This document shows positions 34,906 to 44,300 of a stretch of DNA of 50,659 nucleotides, piece by piece. The stretch covers positions 1-50,659 of the forward strand of contig JAJKFJ010022679.1 in the NCBI GenBank assembly GCA_027382625.1, in the 5' to 3' direction. The notes under the pieces were generated by a model that was not told the origin of the DNA, ran no database searches, and saw only the letters and a program-made list of their open reading frames with translations. Each line of letters opens with the position of its first letter. The stretch's first letter is position 1. The DNA is from Tetmemena sp. SeJ-2015 (taxonomy: Eukaryota; Ciliophora; Spirotrichea; Sporadotrichida; Oxytrichidae). The position numbers were made by a program, and so were the translations under genes.

Positions 34906-35615
34906 ATGAATACAGCTTTTGAATAGTTATAAAAAGATGAACCCCTTCATCATCATAATAATCATCTTCCTTAGCTTGACTAAAAACATGGCAACTACAT
35001 TAAGAATGAATTTCCACCTTCTGGTAAAATAAAAAAATAAGAAGTGGAGAGCGAGTTTTCTAAAAATACCAGGAGATAGCAAAGCTAGAAATATGAGGAA
35101 AGTAAAAGGAAGAACTACTCAGATTTGAATCTGGCTAAAACAATTCATCAAGGATATGTTGATAACAATAACAGCAGCCCGATAAATAGCTCGAAGTATT
35201 AAAATACACATTAAAAATCTACGTATTCTAGAAAAGAAATAGGAAGTAAATTATCACAAAAAAGAAAGCCATCCCATCATCAAGAAGAAGATCTAAATGA
35301 ATTTAAAATAATAAAATTCATTTGCTGATTAAATACATTAGAAATAAATTGAATTAATTTATTCCTTTATTTATAAACAGATGATCTCCACTTTAAAAAA
35401 GATGATATTTGTTAATAATTTAATAGCTTTAAAAATTAATATCTATTATAATAAAGTTGCTTATAGCCTTAATATTTTAGGTAAATGATAATGACAGTAG
35501 TATAGCAAACTATTAGCCTATTTAACATATAAATAAGCAAACTACGTCTAAAACTAATCAAGACCATAGCAATAAAAAGCCACTTTCTAAGAATAATTAT
35601 ATTGAAGATTTTTGA
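34906..35615 (+). CDS. small basic Ser/Asn/Lys-rich protein of unknown function
   Basis: Not recognised. ATG 34906 gives MNTAFEQLQKDEPLHHHNNH, followed by a Lys/Ser-rich chain (SKNTRRQQSQKYEESKRKNY). An IES with pointer TAAATGA (35301-35488) joins EEDL to NDNDSSIANYQP in frame. TGA is at 35613-35615 after NNYIEDF. Length is about 170 residues, with no domain or membrane segment. It runs convergently toward the minus-strand gene that ends 48 bp away. Confidence 0.6.
35301..35488. other. IES, 7-bp pointer TAAATGA
   Basis: 188 bp flanked by TAAATGA at 35294-35300 and 35482-35488. It contains the TGA that would otherwise end the upstream frame. Confidence 0.75.
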
Positions 35616-35662
35616 AGATTTATTAACTCTTTATTACTACTTCTAGCAAATAGTTAATGCTT

Positions 35663-38600
35663 TCATTTAATTTGACTTCCTGAAGTATGAGTCTTAGTAA
35701 CCTAATCTTAACTCGCATCCTATTTACTATGAGCTGCTGCCTTAAGATTCTTATCTTAAAGATTGAGAAGCTCTTGCTTTTAGTCTCCAACACTTAACCG
35801 ATTTCGATCTCTTAGAGAATTTGTAGACTATTCTCCTAGCTGACCTCCTTTCCCGGTATTTTGATATAGACTAGCATAATCTGAGGCGTGATTTTGGTAT
35901 GCTCATATCTATAAATAAGATCTTAAGCTTAACAATAAGTATGCGTAGTTATTCTTAGAACTCAAGGAAGAGGAGGATTGGTTGCTACTGCTGTGAAGTT
36001 GCTGCTAACTTCCTCCTTTGAAATTGCTCTTCTAGTTACTTTGCTTGCCTCGCTTGAAGCTTCCATTGCTGCTGGTACGAGAAATATTCAAGTTTTGCTT
36101 TTAATACAGAGAATCATTTAAAGAGGCCTCTTACTGGCGAGCCACCTCAGCGCTTCTTTTCAAAAAATCATCTTAAGAGTAGTCTCTATTCATCAATACT
36201 TTTTAATCATCGAGCAGCCCACTATTTTCTAAACTCTACTTGAATGACTCATTTCTCTAGCGACCTTTATAAATCTTTTAAAGATGAATTGGATCTCCAG
36301 CAAAGCTTTATCTTGAACGAGCCTATTCTATATTTTCAAGTGAAGATAGTCTCATCTATATCTTGTCCTTGAGACTGTATGTTGGTGAGGTGGCAACATA
36401 ATCACTCTCTAATTAGCTTTTATTGTATTATAAGCGCATGCTTGCTTTATCAATTAAGGTGCCACGATTATTCGAATCTAATCTTTAGTTCCTTCCCCTT
36501 CTAGCTTTCAGTAGATTAATTTCTCTAAACGGAATTCCTAATTGATGATTTAATAACAGCTAACTATCTTTCTCTTGAGCTGCAAGTGCTATTTTCTTTC
36601 TTCACTACTTCCTTCAAAGCTTTCTAGTTTGCTATTCTCGCAAGTCCTGAGAGATTGGTATTGATCTTGGCTGGGACTGATGTGTACTTGAAATTCTTAG
36701 CCTTCTCTGGCTATTTCTTTTTAGCTGACCCTCTTCCTAGTGAGTTATTCAGCATCGAACCCGAACCTGATTAATTGGTAACTGATGCATTCGTATTCTA
36801 AGAATTCAGGATAGCCTTTCGATTCCTAAGCCTGAGCCTAATTAACCTGCTGCACTTCCTCTGCCTCTCGCTAAATTAGCTTAGCCTCTTCCTCTAGATA
36901 CATTTAGAGCTGTTTATGGTCTTGAGGGTTGCTGCTACTTTGAAGAGTGGGAAGTGTTGTTCTTCAAAAAGGATTGTGAATTTGGCTTTTTCCCGATGTC
37001 CTGTTTAGAAAAAGAGTTGCTGCTCTCGTTTATACTTTTTTGGTGAATATCGCCTTTGTAGAAATTAGAAGCAGTTATATGTCTGAGGCTCATTCCATTA
37101 GTTAGAGGGATTCTTAGCTTTATAAAAACTTAGAAAACATAAGAATGCAAGAGACATAATTACAGCTTTTCTTAAATCTAGGGCAATTGATCTCTAAAAA
37201 TTGGAGATCTTGAGACGTGTCCTCTTGTAGGAGATTTACTAGCAGCGTTGGAGAGTGATGCCTTGTTAATAGAATAAGTTTAAGGATGTCTGGTTCTTGA
37301 ATTGCTGTCATATCTGCTAGCAGATCTGACCCTTATTCCTGAAGAACCAGTTTATTAAATTCTCGATTTTTTAGAAGATGAAGTTATTTATTTCTTGTTC
37401 CTATGCGAACTTAAAGGCTCAATTTATTGAAGACTGGTCTGAATAAATTAAAAAAAGTAAGATTTATGTCTACACCTAGTGGGCTGAGCTTCATCAATGT
37501 CGTTAAATTCGTTGATTTCATCTTCCTCTAAGTCCCAAGATTTTTCAGACTCTGGCTCCACGACAGTAGGATTAACTATAAGCCCTGCTTCTTGTACCAA
37601 AGTAAACTCTTGGATATTTTATTATAAAAATAAATACTGATAAAGTCAAGATTACTCATAGAACCCATATTTCTTGCTGAGCTATATCCACCTCTTCCAC
37701 CATTTTGAAGAATTTAGATTCCATTCAAATCCAAGTTATTCAATCCTTAGAAATAATTGGCAGGAGGAGGATTATAAGCATAATTCGAGCTCTGATTTTA
37801 GGCAAACGTCAGATCGCCGTTCCCTTCAGCTTAGAACATATTCACTTATTGGTATGCGTTAGGAAAATTTATTTACTGCTAGTTTTGCTAAGTAGGGCTT
37901 GCCATTGGTGACTGCTTATAGCTGTGCAGAGAGTTGTAGAAATTATTCTTACCCGAAGTGGTGAAGAAGTTGCTCAGTAACTCCATATTTTAAAGAAGCG
38001 GTATACCTTAAGCCTCTGGACTCATTCCTGTTGTTGAAGCTTAATGTGATAAGTTTTGATTAAGCTAAAATTGTGCTTGATTGTTTAGAGGTGCATTATT
38101 CAAATTCTAGTACTGATTATAATGCACCTAGAGCTAATCGGGGTTTGAATGATAGGAACTTTAACTTGATTTTAAAGGATTAGTTATGGTCTAAGTCAGA
38201 ATCGAGCTAGTTAAATAATCCTGCTAGTTATTACTCAATCCACTATTCCTGAGCTGGTTGAATTATGCTAAGGGTGAACCTCCTCGATTTTAGTGTAAGT
38301 TGAAGTCCTAATGATTATTGTAAAAATCCTGATAATTGTTATGAAAAAGCCCGTTCTTAGGACTCGTGCCAAGGCTGTAATTGCTAGAAAGATGAGGATC
38401 AGTTGAGCTCTTTTGACTATGATTTTGGCTCAGGTGATTATCTTGGAGAGCCTTATTAGAATTTTAATTAAAGCCTAAGTGTTTCTCTCTTTCATGAAGT
38501 TCAGTTTGAAGTTTGATCTTCATCATTAATTCTGAAGAATAGGCTTCTAATTAAGATTGCCTTATGTCACTATCTTAAGCTTTCCTATAAATATGTTATT

Positions 38601-39148
38601 GCAATTTTCATCTTACTTCTAAGCTTGGCTTTGAATGCCTGAGTGGATTAGGCACTGAAGGTGTTGTTCTTTGGGGATCTTAGGTCCTCTTTGAGTTGCA
38701 TTTTATAGTCTGATTATCTCTATTCTTACTATTGAGTATTCAATTTTAGCATTTTTGGCTATAGTCCCATTCCTTGTGACACATAGACCTATTAGTTGAG
38801 TCCATCCCTATGCTAAATATGGGTGTTATTAGAGGGAGGAGCATTCTAAAAGCTATTGAAGATTTCATGTCTATTCGTAAAAATTTGACCTAGACTTTGT
38901 TACTACTACTACTGAATCTATTTCGATTGATATGACGAGTTACTGATGAGATTAAAGTTCTTTTAATTCGCATTCTTAGTTGAGGCAGGCTGCCCGAAGA
39001 AATGTAGTGAGTTTAAAGAGGATGGACTGAGATGAATAGGGAAGTTGTCTTTGTTGAATGATCCTCGTGGGAAGTTAGTTTGATTCTAAGACTGCTGATT
39101 ATTATAAGTGTAGGGATCAATTGGATTCTGATAATTCGATTCTTTCAT
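35663..39148 (-). CDS. long Gln/Asn/Ser-rich protein of unknown function
   Basis: Not recognised. ATG 39148-39146 gives MKESNYQNPIDPYTYNNQQS. Long Asn/Gln/Pro/Ser-rich sequence continues, with short helical stretches (ELMMKIKLQTELHEREKHLG; YLEEEAKLIQREAEEVQQVN), an acidic EEDEINEFNDIDEAQPTR block and a C-terminal part with LLDDQKVLMNRDYSQDDFL. An IES with pointer GTATGC (35903-35944) lies near the 3' end; gaps near 37350-37470 and 37620-37660 are probably further IESs. TGA is at 35665-35663. A few one-base shifts are needed (e.g. near 36950 and 38570). The composition is prion-like; the function cannot be inferred. Confidence 0.6.
35903..35944. other. IES, pointer GTATGC
   Basis: 42 bp flanked by GTATGC at 35897-35902 and 35939-35944. 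Removal deletes a TGA and gives KNNYAYQNHASDYAS in frame. Confidence 0.7.
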
Positions 39149-39336
39149 TGATCTCCTTGTAAAATTATATTTAAATCTGAATTCTAAGAATAATCTTATA
39201 ATTTCTATTTCTGGTTAGTGATACTAAATTAGAGACGGGGATTTAGTACTGAAAATCAAGGGCTATCAATAATTTATAGAGTAAGATAAACATCCACTCG
39301 TTATATTAAATCTAAAAATCAACTTAAATACTAAAA

Positions 39337-40839
39337 ATGAAGTAGAAGGAGCAACTACTAATTAAGGGCGACATGAACTTAAATGCAAATTCCTAGATCA
39401 ATAATGCAGAAATAAAACTTTCAGATTTTCAGCAAAAGCCGGAGAGTGCTTCTCTTCTTGAGAGATTTAAGTGCTCAGTAAAAAGTTTTTATCTCTAAAG
39501 AGGAATCTCTCTATATGGTCAATAATTTTCCTAATGTGAGGGTTAAGAAGAATAGGAAGGAGCAGCAACACCCAAATAACCTTAGAAGCGGCCTTTGACT
39601 AAAAGAGAGAAGAAGAAACTTGAATAGGAGGCTTTAGTTAGAGAGGAAGAAAAGTTCATAGAAGAATAGAAGTAGAAAGTGATGCAGTATATAAGGCAGA
39701 ATACAGAAGACACATCAGAAGTCAGACAGAGATAAAGAAATTTAAAAGAGAAATACGATCTAGAAGCGAAGCAAAGGAAATATCAGCATCTCCATGCAGA
39801 AAGGGAGGATAATAGAGGAGTATGGGGTGCTCTGCATGATATGGGGAAATACGCAAACTAGTTCGTATTCCTTAAAACGGATGACGATATGCTTTACGAA
39901 TATAAGAGAAAGCTTTAGAAGAAAATTTAAAGACTAGTAGTCAACAACCAGCCTACATATAGAAGTTATGTTGAGCAAATATTTTATTAGCCTCTTTCTG
40001 TTGCAGTAGGTGCTATGTGCTATGGAGTATCAAGATTATTGCAAGCGAAAAGATCAATGGATGGCCTCTACTTTCTACTCCCTTACGTCTATGTAACTTA
40101 CTCCTCTATGCTGCAAGAGAGTCCCAAACTTTTTGAGCTTTCCTATCCTCCTCATCCTTTCGTAATGGAGAAAAGATCTGAGGTCTTGAACAAGATGTGC
40201 CTCTACTACCCTTCTGCTATTAAAAACGACATTGAGTTCCTCCATGCCAAAATACATGACTTTAATTAGTATAGAGACTGAGTTTTTTTCTTTATTTGAC
40301 TTGAGCTTAGACCCTGAAAGCAACTTAGTAAAGGACACTGGTGATAACAAGTATGAGCGTCTCTGCACGGTGGGCAAAGGCAACAACTAGTTGCGTTTCA
40401 AGATCATAGTTAAGGATGGCCAGATTTATCTGAAGTGTATTGACAAGTTTGAAGACATATTTGAGTTGAGCAGAGATATCATTAAGGATGTGGAGCTTAC
40501 AGACATTCTAGAGCCGTAGCTTTTCGAGAATCACAGAGACATCATCAACTCACTCTTTGATGTATACAGAGACTTAGCTCAAGAGTATGTGGATAAGAAG
40601 TACATATAGGCTGGTGGCAAAGTTAAGACAAGCACCAAAGCAATCACAAACCTAGCAACAGAGGAGGCTAAAAAGAGATTGCTCAGAAGCATGGTTTTAA
40701 AAATTTTCATAAGATATTTCATGGACTAGATTTGGAATTGATTCAAAAGGAGAATCAAAAGGACAGGACTTTAGAGAATATGAGCAGATTTGAAGGCAAG
40801 CCAGACAAGAATAATCAATAAGAGGCAAAATTAAGTTGA
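39337..40839 (+). CDS. coiled N-terminus plus folded domain, unknown function
   Basis: Not recognised. ATG 39337 (MKQKEQLLIKGDMNLNANSQ) starts a charged, coiled-coil-like N-terminus (TKREKKKLEQEALVREEEKF). The second half looks folded: GVWGALHDMGKYANQFVFLK, SYVEQIFYQPLSVAVGAMCY, LYFLLPYVYVTYSSMLQESP and KYERLCTVGKGNNQLRFKII. A 22-bp IES (40280-40301, pointer GACT) removes a TGA. A one-base shift near 40675 leads to KEIAQKHGFKNFHKIFHGLD and TGA 40837-40839. Without it the frame ends at 40741. The density of aromatic residues suggests a conserved globular domain. Confidence 0.65.
40280..40301. other. very short IES (22 bp), pointer GACT
   Basis: GACT at 40276-40279 and 40298-40301. The intervening T-rich 18 bp creates an in-frame TGA. 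Removal gives FNQYRDLSLDPESNLVKD. Confidence 0.75.
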
Positions 40840-41300
40840 ATTCAAAAGACTCTTTCAAAAATTGTTTATTTAAGCATTGATTTCTAAAACCCTGTACTCA
40901 TTTTTTAATTTCTCTATTTTGAGAAGAGGAAACTTAAATTAAATAAATTCTGTAAAAGAAAAAAGATCGCATCAATTTAAATGAATTTATGAATGAATGA
41001 TTTAAAAATAACCTATTTTCTCTTCTAAATTCTTCGATGCAATTTCTTAGTAATTTGGTGAACTATAATTGAAATAGCTTTAATACTCTTCAAATAGGAG
41101 TTAATTCGAGTTTTATAGTCTTTGTATTTTAATCTATATTTGCTATATTACAAATTATTTGAAATTATTTAATTATCTTATTTCGACTATCAAATTTCAT
41201 TATAATTTAATTCCTTATGAAACTATCAAGTCAATTTATATAAATTTTATAAAACATTCTTTTGATTCAACCAGTTTATTCTAATAATTTTTGTCAAGTA
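40840..41300. other. intergenic, nothing recognised
   Basis: About 460 bp of AT-rich DNA upstream of the first transporter gene. No feature was recognised. Confidence 0.5.
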
Positions 41301-44300
41301 ATGGAGTTGAATTAGTCAAAGCAGTCAGCATCATAGAGGCTGCTCCCCACTCAGACATCGAGAGTAAACTTCGATGACTCAGCGCTCTTGAACAGTACTA
41401 TGAATCCAGAAGCAGCTCACTATGTCAACTTAAAGAAAACCAAATGGAGATATCTAGTTCTCTTCATCTAATGCTACATCATGGCTGCAAAGTATAAATC
41501 ATTTAAATTCATTTAAACATCATAAATCAATTATAAAGTAAGAACATTTTAAATAGAAACCTGATTATTGCCCCTTTACATCTTGAACAAGTTATTCTCT
41601 TTCTATGTTAAAATCACCCCCCTTTCAAAATCTAAACCACTATAATCCTCAATTGTTTCTCCTAACCTATTTGCTATAGTTACTTCTGCCTGTACTCACT
41701 TAACTCTGTTCAGCTGGAAATTCAAAGGGTAAGTTAAAGGATATTCTTAATTAGAGTTGAATGAGTTGGATTGGAATTTCGCGCTTTAATTCTTCTTATA
41801 GTTCTTCTTGATTGACTATGTGGAGTATAACTTACTGGTCTCTATCTATGGAATCCCCAACGTACTGCTCTGCTTTGTCTCAGGCAACATCATTCATAAA
41901 ATGGGTTTAAGAACGGCCAACTTCGCCTTCTTTTTCATCATTCAAATTATTATAAAGTAATAGCAATTTGTTGTATATGATATTCTGGTAGGGCAAGGAG
42001 TAGTGGCTCTCAGCTGCTATAATTAAAGCTACTCTCTTGCTTTATTTGGCAGATTAAATTTACAATTATCTTATTTTTTTCTTCTTTGAGATTACTTGTT
42101 GGGTAAGATCAGTTTTATTTACTCTGAGACAAAGATTTGCCTTGCTTCTCTCATAAACACTAGTCTTTTAATTATTATATAGAGTATGATCAAATTTATG
42201 TTGAAAGGCATTCAATTAATTTTAAGTAGGAAGTCTTTCCCCAAAAACTTTATTCTTATTTTTTCAACATGAATTAGCAAACAAAAATTGATTAATTTGT
42301 ATGAATTAAATACTCATTACATATCTATCTTTCTATTGAAATCTATTCTAATAAGTTCAGAATTAACCCAAAAAATTAATTATAAGTAAGCCCATATTTT
42401 ATAAAAGAAGCTTCTTATGGGTATTAAGTGAGCTGAATTAATGTTCATTCTACTATATCCTGAGTATCTGGTTCAAGAACAAGCAAATGGGTCTAGCCTC
42501 TTCTTTCTCTGTGCTCGCTCTTCGTATAGGAGCAGTTTGCCCAGATTTGATTATCCCTTACGTCTATACAAATACCCAGGGCAATCTGTTTTTGTCTCAA
42601 ACTGCAGGAATCTATGTTGCTCTTGTAGGCTCAATCTTCGCTATCTTTTACAACATGATCGACTCTTACAATGATAAGAGGATGAAGATGAGACGCTCCT
42701 TCCTAGAGTATTCCATGAAGACTACTTTCATCCTTGAGGAAGAGTAAATCACATGGACCAGCTTTAAGTCATTATCTAAGAGCTATTGGATTTTCAGCTT
42801 CCTGGTAATCTGCAAAAATAGAATCATCATCAGTTATAGAGATATAAAAATTTGTGCATGTACGGAACTTTCCAGCCATTCAACAGCAATTTGAATTCTC
42901 TGATCAGAGAGAGGTTTGGTTTCGACCTTGTGGCAGCTGGCCAGATTATTGCAAGCCCCTCTTTCATAATTGCTTGCTGTGCACCAATTTTCGGTCTCAT
43001 TTCAGATAGACACGGACACAGAGGAGATATTTTATCTTTAATATATTTGAAACCCTATATAAATTCAGAGCGTGAAAAGAATAATTCAATAATTATTTTG
43101 CAAAAACTAATTTAAACTGAATATATTTTACAGACTTAAGAGTTCACTGATTTCTAGGGTTTTTTTGATTGTTATAATAGTCATAGTAGAGCTTGAGAGT
43201 GTGGATCCAATCCAAATAAGCATACATTCCTTGGACTGAGTTTTCCTTAATCTTCGCAGCCTTGCTAATCAGTTTTATAAACTGACTGAGCTTTTCTTTT
43301 TCCCCTAAGTAATTAAAATTTGTTTAAGTGAAATCCTTGGGCTTTGCCCCAAAGACAGCGCAAGACTACTTGTAAATATCCAACATTCCTTCATAGATTG
43401 GTTAACTCTGATCAATGAGCGATTTTGATTGTGGCATGCCATTTTTAAGTCTTTGATCTGAGCCAATTTTTGAATTTGCTTGCATATTTTGAAAACATTC
43501 CTTGACCATTTCTCTAATAAACTCCTTCAATCTTTGTTCAGTGAAAAGTAACTAAAAGTTTTAGCCTATCTTATATAAATTATCTAAATTTTATTCAGTG
43601 GATGCAAGGCTCTGATTGGTGTTAGTTTCATTAACTTAGTCCCTTTCATCAACCTCCTGCTTGATCTTTTGATTTTGACTATCTTCATTTTATTCTCTAA
43701 TTATAGCAAAGGTGCGCTTTCTTAAGGACTTTCTGCTTCTAATATTAGGGTCCAAGGGGCTGTTGACCATCTTGAGGTAAACCTTGTAAACTAGAAGCCT
43801 TCACTTGCTGGTCACTTTAAATTGCTTACAATTACTAAATCTAGTCCTTAAGGAATTCGGGAGAAGCCTTTAGCGCATCTTAAATTTTATCTGTCCAAAT
43901 TTTCCTCTCTTGATCTGTTATGTTATGTCTCAGCATCATCGCAGATTGTTCCTGCTCATTAATAGCATTTTTATTTACTGAAAATTTGCTATTTTAAAAA
44001 CACTTTTCGCATTTAAGAAATTTTTAATTTTGTACTTGAGCGACTGCTGCATCACTAATAAAGCCAATCTATTACGTTCCTCTTACGTACTGGGAAAATA
44101 AGTCTTCATTATCAGGAGAAAAGAACTCATTGTTTCCAGAGATCACTGTGTCTATCTATACTTCCTCCTACAGCGATTCATTAAAAGATCTATCACTTTC
44201 CCTCCTATCAAGTCTTTTGTTGGACTATTTCAGTTCATACTTTGAATCTCGTCTCCTCTTTGATTTGTAGCTATCATCAGATAGAAAAGATTAATCATAT

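Noticed and set aside
42441..42674. Plus-strand frame starting MFILLYPEYLV as a separate small protein
   Set aside because: It overlaps the transporter exon in another frame. The reading ILSIWFKNKQMG aligns with the paralog, so this one is a shadow.
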